A stretch of 64,000 bases of DNA from AV80 sp035536995 (GCA_035536995.1 DATLNB010000023.1:1-64000), one strand, 5' to 3'; shown: positions 7,641-15,713, counted from the first letter of the stretch. Numbers and translations are program-made. The notes: generated by a model not told the origin, from the letters alone.

Positions 7641-7794
7641 CAGGGGCGTCTGGAAAAGCTGAAATGCTGAAAAGCTGAAATGCTGAAATGGAGGAGCCGG
7701 CGAACGCAGGGGCGTCCGGAAAAGCTGAAATGCTGAAAAGCTGAAAGGCTGAAAAGCTGAAATGCTGAAAAGCTGAAATGGAGGAGCCGGCGAA
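7641..7794. repeat. Two direct copies of a GCTGAAA array with unique ends
   Basis: Copy 1 (7641-7704) and copy 2 (7707-7794) both start CAGGGGCGTC(T/C)GGAAAAG and end ATGGAGGAGCCGGCGAA. Between these lie GCTGAAATGCTGAAAA units; copy 2 has 24 more bases of them. The array lies upstream of the exosortase start, so variation in copy number could change spacing there. Confidence 0.9.
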
Positions 7795-7818
7795 GAACCT
7801 GCGGCGCCGTGGCGGGGG

Positions 7819-7921
7819 CACACTCAGCGGAGCGAAGGATCTCTGATTATTTCGACGCGTCTGGTTCGCGGCAGCGGAAGAAGCGAGCAAGAGCAAGAGC
7901 AAGAGCAAGAGCAAGAGCAAG
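7819..7921. repeat. REP fragment plus (GAGCAA)n array
   Basis: CTCAGCGGAGCGAAGGATCTCTGATTAT (about 7825-7851; shown here only as composition) is a shortened relative of the repeat at 3213-3258. It is followed by GAGCAA hexamers at 7885-7921, immediately beyond the WecG-type gene end. There is no gene between 7627 and 7935. Confidence 0.8.
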
Positions 7922-7935
7922 AAAAAGAGCGATGG

Positions 7936-8682
7936 TCACTGGGCCCCATCCTTCATCGGGGGCATCGCTTCGCCGTATTTCCGGATCATGCCGGGGAGGG
8001 CGAAGGCGCTCAGGGCACGGGGCAGGAATCGCCGCGGATTCGCGAGGAGACGGATGGACCACCCGAGATACAATCGGTCGGCCCAGTCCGGAATTGCGAC
8101 CTGATAACCGGTCACGAAACCGAGGGCTGCGCCGATGCAATGAATCGCCATCGCCGGCTGCTGAGCGGCTGCGTCCCGAAGAAACGCCGCGAGCTTTTCC
8201 TGCACCCCACCGCTCAGCCCGATCACAACGTGATCCGGCCGCGCCTCTTCGATGAGCGCAAGGAGCGAACGATCTTCCACGGTCGACCCATACATCGGCG
8301 CGACGTAGGAGCCGGTGGCGCTGCTGGAAAAGCCGTGGTCGCGCAGCCAGAAGAGGGCGACGTCGCGAGCCGACTCGTCAGGGAGAACCCAGACGACCGA
8401 GGCCTGGCGGAACCGGGGCCGGTCCAGCAGCTCCTTCAGATACGCCAGGCCGGAGATGCGGTTGATGCTTTGACCGCGGAGTGATCGCCAGAGTGAAACC
8501 ATCAGGCCGCTATCGGGCAGGACGACGTCTGCCCGCAGCATCGCCGCGCGATAAACCCGGTCTGTTTGCAATCGCGTGAAACAAGTCCCCGACGGCGCAA
8601 CGATAAGCCCGCCGCCACTCATCGCCCGATCGACAGCAGAGGAAACGAGACCTTCGAAAAAATCGAGACCGAGGATGCGCAC
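7936..8682 (-). CDS. WecG/TagA/CpsF-family glycosyltransferase
   Basis: A GT26-type enzyme, which would add a sugar (typically an N-acetylmannosamine type) to a lipid-linked acceptor in polysaccharide synthesis at the inner membrane. Visible motifs: LPDSGLMVSLW with the expected catalytic Asp (about residue 56), VVIGLSGGVQEKL, HCIGAALGFVTGY, and the C-terminal YLGWSIRLLANPRRFLPR region. The frame runs back to 8811, but that part translates the GTAGGAA array (SYFLLPTSYFLLPTSYF), so I choose GTG 8682 (VRILGLDFFEG), giving 248 residues, normal for the family. It belongs to the minus-strand set with the acetyltransferase and exosortase. Confidence 0.85.
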   Translation of the reverse strand: MRILGLDFFEGLVSSAVDRAMSGGGLIVAPSGTCFTRLQTDRVYRAAMLRADVVLPDSGLMVSLWRSLRGQSINRISGLAYLKELLDRPRFRQASVVWVLPDESARDVALFWLRDHGFSSSATGSYVAPMYGSTVEDRSLLALIEEARPDHVVIGLSGGVQEKLAAFLRDAAAQQPAMAIHCIGAALGFVTGYQVAIPDWADRLYLGWSIRLLANPRRFLPRALSAFALPGMIRKYGEAMPPMKDGAQ

Positions 8683-8689
8683 GGGGCAA

Positions 8690-8867
8690 GTAGAAAGTAG
8701 GAAGTAGGAAGTAGGAAGTAGGAAGTAGGAAGTAGGAAGTAGGAAGTAGGAAGCGGGGGAGACGGCGGCGAATGGGCGCCCTGTCTTCCCTGGAGGCGGC
8801 GCTAAAAGCACGAGCGAGCCGCGCGCAGCGTTTCCTACTTCGTAATTCCTACTTCCGACTTCCTACG
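8690..8867. repeat. Empty inverted pair of GTAGGAA arrays
   Basis: (GTAGGAA)n lies at about 8690-8753 and the facing (TTCCTAC)n, more degenerate, at about 8829-8867, with about 75 bp of unrelated sequence between. No gene is visible inside. Confidence 0.85.
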
Positions 8868-8870
8868 GTG

Positions 8871-9398
8871 ACCACGCTGCCTGCCCTCGTTCCCAAACAG
8901 GAGCTTGGGAACGAGGGAAAGCTGAGAAGCTGGAATGCTGAAATCCAGAAGATCAGCCGCGACGGCGAGATTTGCTCACGATCGTAACGAAAATGGCGAT
9001 CAACTCGTCGGCTTCGCGATGTAACGAATCGATTGGGTCGGCCGCGCTTCGGCAATCTTCCTTGAGCAACTCGAGCCAGAGCTGCGACTCATCAGCTTCT
9101 TGAAGAGCCCCGTCCAGCTTCGAACAAAATTCAGCATCAGATCTTGCGCGGGAGGCTTCCCTGACGTGAGCGGCTACGGAGGTGCCTGCTCGCAAGAGTT
9201 GGTTTGCGATTACGTCCACCTCCTTCCGCGTTCTGGGTAATCGCACGTAAGATCGAATCACCGCCGAAGCGAATCGCTTCGTTCGCTCACGTAGTTCCGG
9301 GGATAACCGCATAATGAGGTCCTTCCTAGTTCACTTTGTTTTCATCTTTTCAGCTTTTCAGTGTCTCAGCTTTTCTCTTCGTCACCACGCTGCCTGCC
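8871..9398. mobile_element. IVS-like element 2: IVP gene with inverted flanks inside a 15-bp direct repeat
   Basis: ACCACGCTGCCTGCC occurs at 8871-8885 and again at 9384-9398 (GTGACC versus GTCACC context, so 17 of 18 match). Between them lie a REP hairpin (CTCGTTCCCAA / TTGGGAACGAG at 8886-8915), a GCTGAGAAGCTGGAATGCTG flank (about 8918-8950), the second IVP gene, and a facing imperfect flank (about 9341-9376). The right copy of the direct repeat lies within the acetyltransferase coding region (AAGSVV), which breaks off right there. This looks like an insertion with target duplication. Confidence 0.6.
8953..9312 (-). CDS. Four-helix-bundle protein, IVP family, copy 2
   Basis: 119 residues. 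It shares with copy 1 (5548-5910) the motifs RTKxFxxAVI, LPRTR, QLLRxxTSxxAxxREAxR, ExQxWLELL and LHxExxELxAIF, but is clearly diverged (roughly 40 percent identical by eye), so it is not a recent local duplicate. It is co-oriented with the acetyltransferase upstream and the WecG-type gene downstream. Its flanking repeats belong to the GCTGAAA family, unlike copy 1. Function unknown; no DGR reverse transcriptase or 23S rRNA is present. Confidence 0.88.
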   Translation of the reverse strand: MRLSPELRERTKRFASAVIRSYVRLPRTRKEVDVIANQLLRAGTSVAAHVREASRARSDAEFCSKLDGALQEADESQLWLELLKEDCRSAADPIDSLHREADELIAIFVTIVSKSRRRG

Positions 9399-9850
9399 GC
9401 GACCATCTCTCCCGGGCCGACCTCGACGCCGGGGCCGATGAAGCTCATCGCGGCGATCCAGGTGGAATCGTGGATCGTGATGGGCGCGACGATCAGCTTG
9501 AAATCTTCCCGTCGGAAATCGTGGTTCCCGGTGCAGAGATAAGCCCGCTGGCTGATGCAAACGTTCGAGCCGATTTTCACCGGGGCGAGGCTGAGAATCC
9601 CAACGTCTTCCCCGATCCAAACGTGATCCCCGATTTCGAGCCGCCACGGGTGCGAGATATTGACGTTCGCCCGGATGACAACGCTTTGGCCGATTTTCGC
9701 GTCGAACGCGCGCAACAATCCGACCCGCAATTCCGACGGCCAGGGGAGGGGGTTCTGGAAAAACAGACACCGCACCGCGACCCAAAGCGCCTCCTTCCAC
9801 CCGGGCGCCCCGCGGTCGAAATCGGAATTATCGTATGAGGCCAGGTTCAT
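9350..9850 (-). CDS. WcaF-like O-acetyltransferase, C-terminally truncated
   Basis: A left-handed beta-helix (hexapeptide-repeat) acetyltransferase that would transfer acetyl from acetyl-CoA to a sugar of the polysaccharide. Family motifs are clear: ISHPWRLEIGDHVWIGEDV, LAPVKIGSNVCISQRAYLC, TGNHDFRREDF and the IAPGVxVGxGxxVAAGSVV-like segment. WcaF homologues continue about 23 residues past SVVTK with a xNPAxVIRER tail. Here the frame instead runs into repeat sequence (KRKAETLKS) and stops. The break coincides with the direct repeat of element 2, so the gene looks interrupted; whether the product is active is unknown. Confidence 0.82.
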   Translation of the reverse strand: MNLASYDNSDFDRGAPGWKEALWVAVRCLFFQNPLPWPSELRVGLLRAFDAKIGQSVVIRANVNISHPWRLEIGDHVWIGEDVGILSLAPVKIGSNVCISQRAYLCTGNHDFRREDFKLIVAPITIHDSTWIAAMSFIGPGVEVGPGEMVAAGSVVTKRKAETLKS

Positions 9851-9901
9851 CGATCAGTTCAGGTTCGCGCTCGGATAAGCCTTCGCTGCGCGGTGGTTGC
9901 C

Positions 9902-9930
9902 TTGCCAAGAAACACGAAACCAATTATAAG
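9902..9930 (+). promoter_or_regulatory. Sigma70-like promoter for the plus-strand EPS operon
   Basis: TTGCCA (9902-9907), a 17-base spacer, then TATAAG (9925-9930). This lies in the 142-bp divergent gap before the first EPS-operon gene at 9993. It is the best-looking promoter I found in the window, and is consistent with one long transcript through the closely spaced genes that follow. Confidence 0.6.
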
Positions 9931-9992
9931 GCCACCTATTCGTTGGCGACTCGCTCCGGTCCATTCAACGGAATATTTCCCGATGCCGTCTA

Positions 9993-11081
9993 ATGGGCGC
10001 CGAATCCTTATCGCCATTCCCGTCAGGGCCGGTTTCTGAAAGCTCCCGTCGAACGCTCGGGCGCGAGACGAAAGTGTCGGTCGTTGTTCCCTGCTACAAC
10101 GAGCACGATGTGTTGCCCCTGCTTTACCAGCAGCTAAGTGGCGCCGCCCAGGAATGGGGCGTGGATTACGAAATAATCCTGGTCGATGACGGATCGCGGG
10201 ATCGCACCTGGGAGGCAATGCGGGCGATTCACGCTGCGGACCCACGGTGGAAGATGATCGCGCTCTCCCGTAACTTCGGCCAGCAGCTCGCCCTCTGGAC
10301 AGGATTGTGCGCGGCTCGCGGCGAAATCGTTGTCGTGCTCGACGCCGATCTCCAGGATCCGCCCGAGATCCTTCCGAGTTTTTTCACGAAGTGGCAGGAA
10401 GGTTTCGACGTCGTTTACGGCGTCCGGCAGCGTCGCAAGGAAGGGGTCCTGAAACGGGCGGCCTACTCGCTGTTTTATCGGGTCCTGTCAGTCATCGCGA
10501 ACGTCGCGATTCCGCTCGATACCGGCGACTTCTGCGTGATGGATCGGCGGGTTGTCCGCGTCCTCACATCCTCGCGGGAACGTCGGCCATTCATCCGGGG
10601 AATGCGCGCGTGGGCAGGCTTTCGGCAGGTCGCCTTGCCCTATGAACGCCGCGGCCGCGCCGCGGGGAATGCGAAATACACTTTGGCCAAACTATTCCGG
10701 CTCGCGTTCGACGGGATCCTGAGCTCGTCCATCCAGCCTTTGCGCATCGCATCGTGCATGGGGGTCATCGTTTCCGGAGTAGCATTCCTGGGTGTGGTCT
10801 TCACCCTTCTTCAGCGAATTTTTATCGAGCAATTTGCCGCCATTGGTCTTCGCCCGGTTCCGGGTTTTGCCACGACGGTCATCGCGATCCTGTTCCTTGG
10901 CGGGGTCCAGCTTTTTTGCATGGGTATCCTCGGCGAATATATCGGGCGCGTTTTTGAAACGGTGCAGGGCCGCCCGACCACGGTGATCGCCGACAGTCTT
11001 GGAATCTTCGGCGCCGATCTGAGCGGCCATGTTTCCGATCCCTCACCGGCGGAGGGCAACGGCCCCACGGCGAACGGATAA
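9993..11081 (+). CDS. Polyprenyl-phosphate glycosyltransferase, GT2 (GtrB/DPM1-like)
   Basis: 362 residues. A GT2 domain starts with VSVVVPCYNEHDVLPLLYQQ, has IILVDDGSRDRTWE and the DAD-containing VVVLDADLQDPPEIL (about residue 118). Two C-terminal transmembrane helices (MGVIVSGVAFLGVVFTLL and VIAILFLGGVQLFCMGILG) are typical of bactoprenol glycosyltransferases, which load a sugar from a nucleotide donor onto undecaprenyl phosphate on the cytoplasmic face. The GT-C-like membrane protein at 14184 could use that lipid-linked sugar. First gene of the operon, 63 bp downstream of the TATAAG box. Confidence 0.88.
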   Translation: MGAESLSPFPSGPVSESSRRTLGRETKVSVVVPCYNEHDVLPLLYQQLSGAAQEWGVDYEIILVDDGSRDRTWEAMRAIHAADPRWKMIALSRNFGQQLALWTGLCAARGEIVVVLDADLQDPPEILPSFFTKWQEGFDVVYGVRQRRKEGVLKRAAYSLFYRVLSVIANVAIPLDTGDFCVMDRRVVRVLTSSRERRPFIRGMRAWAGFRQVALPYERRGRAAGNAKYTLAKLFRLAFDGILSSSIQPLRIASCMGVIVSGVAFLGVVFTLLQRIFIEQFAAIGLRPVPGFATTVIAILFLGGVQLFCMGILGEYIGRVFETVQGRPTTVIADSLGIFGADLSGHVSDPSPAEGNGPTANG

Positions 11082-11087
11082 TTCCGC

Positions 11088-12482
11088 GTGAGACTAGCCG
11101 TCATTGGAGCCGGGGTAACCGGCCTGGTCGCTGCCCGAAGAGCGCGCGAGCTCGGCGCCGAGGTAACGCTATTCGACGCTTCCCAGCAAGCCGGTGGCCT
11201 CGCGGCAGGATTCCTCGTTCCCGGTGTCGATAACGTCTGGCTGGAAAAATTTTATCACCACATTTTTCGGACCGACACTCACGTCGTCCGGTTGATCGAG
11301 GAATGCGGGCTCAGCCGCGACCTGATGTGGCGGGAAAGCCGGCCCGGCATTTTTGCCCGCGACAGAACTTTTCCGCTCGGAGGCCCAATCGATCTTCTGA
11401 AATGCAAGCCGGTCGGGACATTTCTTGACCGGCTCAAGATGGGGCTGAGCCTCCGCGTGTTTCAGAAAGCAGAAGACTGGCGCCCTTTCGATCGGATTAC
11501 CTGCGAGGAATTTTTCGAATCGCGAGGCGCCCTGCGCGCCTACCGCAATCTGTGGGAACCGCTCCTCCAGGCGAAGTTCGGCCCGGCTTTCGCCAATATC
11601 CCGGCAGCGTTTCTTTGGGGCCGGATTTATCCGCGTTCAAGATCGCGCGAGAAAGGCAGGGAAAGCCTGGGATATCTGCGCGGCGGTTTTGCCCGGATGT
11701 TCGTCGTCCTCGCCCAACGTCTGGAGGAGAACGGCGTCGCTCTTCGACTAAACACCCGGGTCGATCGGATTGAGCGCGCTGCCGGTGGTGCGTTCGATCT
11801 CCACTTTGGCGGCGGCAAAGAAAACTTTGAGCGGATCATCTGGACCGCTCCTCCCCATCATCTCGCGCGCGTGCTCGACGATCCCGAGCCGGCCCTCGTC
11901 GAAGGGGCCGAGAAGATCAAATACATCGGAGCGTGCTGTCTGATCCTGTTAATGGACCGTCCGATCAGCGATTACTACTGGGTGAACAATATCTCCCCGG
12001 ACCTGACCTTCGGCGGCTGCATCGAGCACACCAACCTGGTGCCGCCCGAAGAGTACGGCGGCCGTCATATCGCGTACATTATTAATTACCTGCCGGCCGA
12101 TCATCCCCATATGTCGTTGGATGTGGAGAGCCTCTTCAGGACTCATCTTCCGTCGCTGAAGCGTTTCGCGCCGGCGTTCCACGAGAAGCAGCTCACGGAA
12201 AAGATCCTCTTCAAATCGCCGGTAGCGTCGCCCCTTTACGACCGCGGGTTCGCCGGGCGAATGCCGCCTTTCGCCGGGTGGTCGCCCGGCATCGGATTGC
12301 TCGGGATGCCGCAGGTATATCCGTTGGATCGCAACATGAATCATTGCATCGAAGTTGCGTTGCGCGCCGACATGGAGGGTTTTCTGGCCGATCCTCTGGC
12401 GCACCGCGACGTGGCGGCGGTCGGCCAACTGCGGGCTGATGACGTAGGGCAACTCCCCGCTGGGTTTCACAGAGAGACCTAA
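11088..12482 (+). CDS. FAD-dependent oxidoreductase, protoporphyrinogen-oxidase-like
   Basis: 464 residues from a GTG start. The N-terminal dinucleotide-binding fold reads LAVIGAGVTGLVAARRA followed by VTLFDASQQAGGLAAGF. The middle holds WEPLLQAKFGP, SRSREKGRESLGYLRGGF and a substrate-domain pattern seen in HemY/UDP-galactopyranose-mutase-like amino-oxidase relatives. Such enzymes occur often in polysaccharide clusters, where their substrates are mostly unproven. It starts 6 bp after the GT2 gene. I call the fold with confidence but not the reaction; a role in modifying a lipid-linked or nucleotide sugar is inference. Confidence 0.8.
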   Translation: MRLAVIGAGVTGLVAARRARELGAEVTLFDASQQAGGLAAGFLVPGVDNVWLEKFYHHIFRTDTHVVRLIEECGLSRDLMWRESRPGIFARDRTFPLGGPIDLLKCKPVGTFLDRLKMGLSLRVFQKAEDWRPFDRITCEEFFESRGALRAYRNLWEPLLQAKFGPAFANIPAAFLWGRIYPRSRSREKGRESLGYLRGGFARMFVVLAQRLEENGVALRLNTRVDRIERAAGGAFDLHFGGGKENFERIIWTAPPHHLARVLDDPEPALVEGAEKIKYIGACCLILLMDRPISDYYWVNNISPDLTFGGCIEHTNLVPPEEYGGRHIAYIINYLPADHPHMSLDVESLFRTHLPSLKRFAPAFHEKQLTEKILFKSPVASPLYDRGFAGRMPPFAGWSPGIGLLGMPQVYPLDRNMNHCIEVALRADMEGFLADPLAHRDVAAVGQLRADDVGQLPAGFHRET

Positions 12483-12495
12483 GCGCGCTCGCGAA

Positions 12496-14187
12496 ATGAG
12501 GATTTGGCGAATCAAAGTTTTTGGTCTGGCAGTTGCCGTTTTCTGTCAGCTCGTGAAAGCCCAATCAGCTGACCCTGCGGTGCCTGAGTTTCTCGCGAAA
12601 TCGGTGGTTGTGCCCCAGATGTTCGGCGCGGTGGGCGATGGCGCGAATCATCCGGTGAGCGCGGCCGACGTCGCTGCGAAACAGAGCACCTGGGTAGGAA
12701 AATATGCGGCCGGAGACGAATGGGATTACGTCGGTCTCCAGGAAGCGATTTACGCGAGCTTCAACAATGGCACGCTCACGCCGAACGGACGGAATGCGCG
12801 ACTGAACAAGACGCTTTATCTGCCGCCCGGGAATTACCTGGTAAACAAACCGCCGACTGTCGCCCTCGTGTTTGGCGGAAGTGTGACCGGCGCGGGCCGA
12901 TTCGCGACCACGATCACTTCCACCTTTGCCGGCCCGGCGTTCCAGACGAACGGCTGCTGGTACACGCAATTCACCGGGATCACGTTTGCCGCGACCGTCC
13001 CCCAGAGCGGCGCGGTCTTCGAGCTGGACGGCAATTACGATGGCGCCAGCAAACAAGGCGTGCAGGGAAACACTTTCAAAGATTGTTACTTCGAAGCCGC
13101 CGGGAAGGCCGCAGTCGGCCTGGCCATTGTTCGCCTGGGCGGAAACACGGCCCAGGGGTCGGAGAACCTTTTTCTCAACTGCCATTTCCAGTCGGGAACT
13201 TTCAGCGGCGTTTACATCTCGGGATTCAACGCTCTTCAAAACACGTTCGTCGGCGGCAACATCCAGGATTGTCGCAACGGCATTTATGTTCACGCGGGCT
13301 CGATCAACGTCGATTCAATGGGGTTCCAAAACGGCTTTCAAAAACAGATCGATGGTGACGGTTTCGACGTGGTCTTGAACAATTCGGCGGACGACCATTC
13401 TTCCGTCCGAAATTGCCGGAGCGAATCCGCCCGGCTGATTCATGTGCGGAACAAGCATTACGTCGTGCTTGATAACAATAACCTGGTGAACACGCCGCCC
13501 TCGGGCGAATGGGCGCCGGGCAAAACGTATCCGCGCGGCGCGATCATCTCCGGAAAAACGAGCGGGAAAGGGGACGGCCGCCTTTTCATAGCCATGACCG
13601 AAGGGACCTCTGGCGCAACTGAACCGGACTGGCCCGGGCTTGGAACTCTCGCGGCTAACCTGATCCGGGCGGGCTCGGACGAGCTCGGACTCGACGGCGC
13701 GGGGCTCGATCCGGCCGCGGCGGAGAATTACGGCGTGGTGGTAACGGGAGCCGGGCCGGAGGGCAAGCCGCTCTATGCAACGATCCGCAAATCCGATAAG
13801 GGCAAATGGGCAATGACCGAGAAAGCCACGACCGCGGTCTCAATGGCGCAGGTTCGGCTCGGGCCGTTGGCCGCGGACGGCGGAATCAAATGGATGCACT
13901 ACGAATACGATGAGGTCGTGACGGACTCGACCGTGTCGGTCACCAACAATAGTTTCAGATGGGGCCGGACCCGTTTCGGCGGCGGCGCGATCGCTCACAA
14001 CAACTTCGCCCGGGCCGATAACCTCGAGCTGCTGGCGAAGCTCCGCGACGGGCCGGCGCGGGCCTCCGTGGAAAATAACCGCCTGACCCGGAATGGCGGC
14101 TGGAATTCCGGAGCGGACGAGAAGCCGTCCCTGCCTGACAAGGCGACCAGCCCGGACCCAACGCCGCCAAGGAAGGAGGCCCCGTGA
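12496..14187 (+). CDS. Secreted right-handed beta-helix protein (pectate-lyase-3/GH28-like)
   Basis: 563 residues with a signal peptide (MRIWRIKVFGLAVAVFCQLVKAQS). The start of the mature part, VPQMFGAVGDGANHPVSAAD with LQEAIYASFNNG, matches the entry motif of pectate-lyase-3/polygalacturonase-type beta-helices (FGAxGDG...D). Asn/Gly-rich rungs follow, such as NTFKDCYFEAAG and NTFVGGNIQDCRNGIYV. An inserted segment (GKTYPRGAIISGKTSGKGDG) resembles a carbohydrate-binding-like module. In an EPS operon, a periplasmic or secreted polysaccharide lyase or hydrolase for the polymer is plausible. Catalytic residues could not be assigned. Confidence 0.75.
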   Translation: MRIWRIKVFGLAVAVFCQLVKAQSADPAVPEFLAKSVVVPQMFGAVGDGANHPVSAADVAAKQSTWVGKYAAGDEWDYVGLQEAIYASFNNGTLTPNGRNARLNKTLYLPPGNYLVNKPPTVALVFGGSVTGAGRFATTITSTFAGPAFQTNGCWYTQFTGITFAATVPQSGAVFELDGNYDGASKQGVQGNTFKDCYFEAAGKAAVGLAIVRLGGNTAQGSENLFLNCHFQSGTFSGVYISGFNALQNTFVGGNIQDCRNGIYVHAGSINVDSMGFQNGFQKQIDGDGFDVVLNNSADDHSSVRNCRSESARLIHVRNKHYVVLDNNNLVNTPPSGEWAPGKTYPRGAIISGKTSGKGDGRLFIAMTEGTSGATEPDWPGLGTLAANLIRAGSDELGLDGAGLDPAAAENYGVVVTGAGPEGKPLYATIRKSDKGKWAMTEKATTAVSMAQVRLGPLAADGGIKWMHYEYDEVVTDSTVSVTNNSFRWGRTRFGGGAIAHNNFARADNLELLAKLRDGPARASVENNRLTRNGGWNSGADEKPSLPDKATSPDPTPPRKEAP

Positions 14188-15677
14188 AATCGGGGAAAGG
14201 CAGCCCGTTGCTGGTCGCGGCGCTCGGGACTGTGCTCGTTTCGGTTCTAGCCGTCATTTGGTCGCGCGGCGAGCCGGTGATCGGCCATGACTCGTTCAGC
14301 TACATCGAGCTGACGAAAGAGTTCCGCGAACATCCGCCTGATCATTTCGGAGATTGGTGGCCGTTTGGACTTCCGCTGCTCGCTGCTGCTCTAACCCACT
14401 TCGGGCTGTCCGCGTTTGCCGGACTCGCCGCGGTTACCGCGGCGGCTTACCTCGGGATGATCTGGTGTTTCTGGTGGGCTTTGCCTGATGAATCAAAGGG
14501 GTGGACCACGCTGGCACTGGTTGTAACCGCGATATGTGCGCCGGTCTGCCCGATCCTGCTCTGCATGGTCTGGTCCGAGCCGCTCTTCTCCGTTTTTGTG
14601 TTTGGGTTCGCCATCGCTCTCGGCCGGTGGCCTTCCAAGCGCGCAATCGTGGCCGCGATGGTCATGGCGATCGCGGCGTTTTGCGTGCGCTATGTCGGAG
14701 CGTTTGCGGTTGGCCTGATCGGACTTTGGACGTTGCTGCAATGGAATTCACTCGGGCGGACCCAGCGGCGAGGGTTCGTTGTCGTCTCGTATCTGGTCAC
14801 GATTCTGATCACCGGATTCCTCTTGTATCTCAATTACCGTCACTCGGGCTCCATCGCCGGGCCGCAGCCGGTCGGGCGCGAACCTTTTTCTTTGTGGCCC
14901 CAGCATCTTGCCGATTTCGGTTGGTCGCCGGTCTCGGCTTTTATATCCAATAGTGTGCTGCGCGATGTCGGCGGCATCCGGAGTCCCGCGGGCCTTGCGG
15001 GCGGGGCTGCGCTAATTGCAGGCGTGGGTTGGTATTTGTTCAGGCGGTGGAAAAGCGCCACCTCCCCGGCAACAACCGCCGTGATCCTGACCATCGCCGG
15101 CTACTCGCTGGCCATGGTGACGTTGCGGGCAACGACTCGTTTCGACAGTCTTTCCAACGCGCGCACATTTTTGCCGGTGTTGTTTCCGCTCGCCTATCTG
15201 GTGGCGACCGGAGAGGTGGGCCGCTTTCGAAGAGCAGTGATGTTAGGCTGCGGGATTTCGGTGACGGCCTCGTTGCTCCTGGCGGCGCGAGGGATTTCAC
15301 CCAAGGTGAAACCGGATATCACGGCGGCGAGATCCGCTCTGGCCAGGGTTCTCAAGCCCGGACAAACGGTTGCTGTGAACGGTGAGGCCCGGGCCCTGGC
15401 GGCTTATTTCGAAAATCGTTTTCAGCCGCCCGCGATGAAAAAAGATGGCGTGACGGCGCTCTGGGAAACGCTGGAGTTATGGGACGCGCGCAATTCCGAT
15501 TTCACGGTCGTCGTTGAACCAAGTAAAACGACCGCGTCAGCAGAATCGGCGGCAGAGGCAGCCCGCTGGGCCGATTTGATTCGGCGCGCAGTCGCATCCG
15601 GCCAGGCAAAAATTGTCGCGGCCGACAATAGTTTCGTTCTCCTCGAGGGCTTGAAAGCTGCGCCGGGTTCGCCTTGA
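14184..15677 (+). CDS. Polytopic membrane protein, probable GT-C-fold glycosyltransferase
   Basis: 497 residues from GTG, overlapping the previous stop by 4 bases (GTGA). There are about ten predicted transmembrane helices. An early periplasmic loop reads EPVIGHDSFSYIELTKEF; acidic D-x-F-x-Y motifs after the first helix are typical of GT-C enzymes that use polyprenyl-phosphate sugars. A soluble C-terminal part (VKPDITAARSALARVLKPGQ...) follows. With the GtrB-like enzyme at 9993 it may decorate the polymer in the periplasm. This assignment rests on topology and one motif, so it is tentative. Confidence 0.6.
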   Translation: MKSGKGSPLLVAALGTVLVSVLAVIWSRGEPVIGHDSFSYIELTKEFREHPPDHFGDWWPFGLPLLAAALTHFGLSAFAGLAAVTAAAYLGMIWCFWWALPDESKGWTTLALVVTAICAPVCPILLCMVWSEPLFSVFVFGFAIALGRWPSKRAIVAAMVMAIAAFCVRYVGAFAVGLIGLWTLLQWNSLGRTQRRGFVVVSYLVTILITGFLLYLNYRHSGSIAGPQPVGREPFSLWPQHLADFGWSPVSAFISNSVLRDVGGIRSPAGLAGGAALIAGVGWYLFRRWKSATSPATTAVILTIAGYSLAMVTLRATTRFDSLSNARTFLPVLFPLAYLVATGEVGRFRRAVMLGCGISVTASLLLAARGISPKVKPDITAARSALARVLKPGQTVAVNGEARALAAYFENRFQPPAMKKDGVTALWETLELWDARNSDFTVVVEPSKTTASAESAAEAARWADLIRRAVASGQAKIVAADNSFVLLEGLKAAPGSP

Positions 15678-15713
15678 GACTTTGATGTGTAATGATCGGG
15701 ATTCTTTTGAAGA

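Noticed and set aside
7627..7920. 98-residue N-terminal extension of the exosortase
   Set aside because: Encoded by GAGCAA and GCTGAAA arrays (poly-Leu and SAFQLFSISAF). The family begins near the first membrane helix, so a later start is preferred.
8683..8811. N-terminal extension of the WecG-type glycosyltransferase
   Set aside because: Translates the GTAGGAA array (SYFLLPTSYFLLPTS); the family N-terminus is at GTG 8682.
5548..9312. Diversity-generating retroelement with Avd-like proteins
   Set aside because: The IVP proteins resemble Avd, but there is no reverse transcriptase, template repeat or C-type-lectin target in the window.
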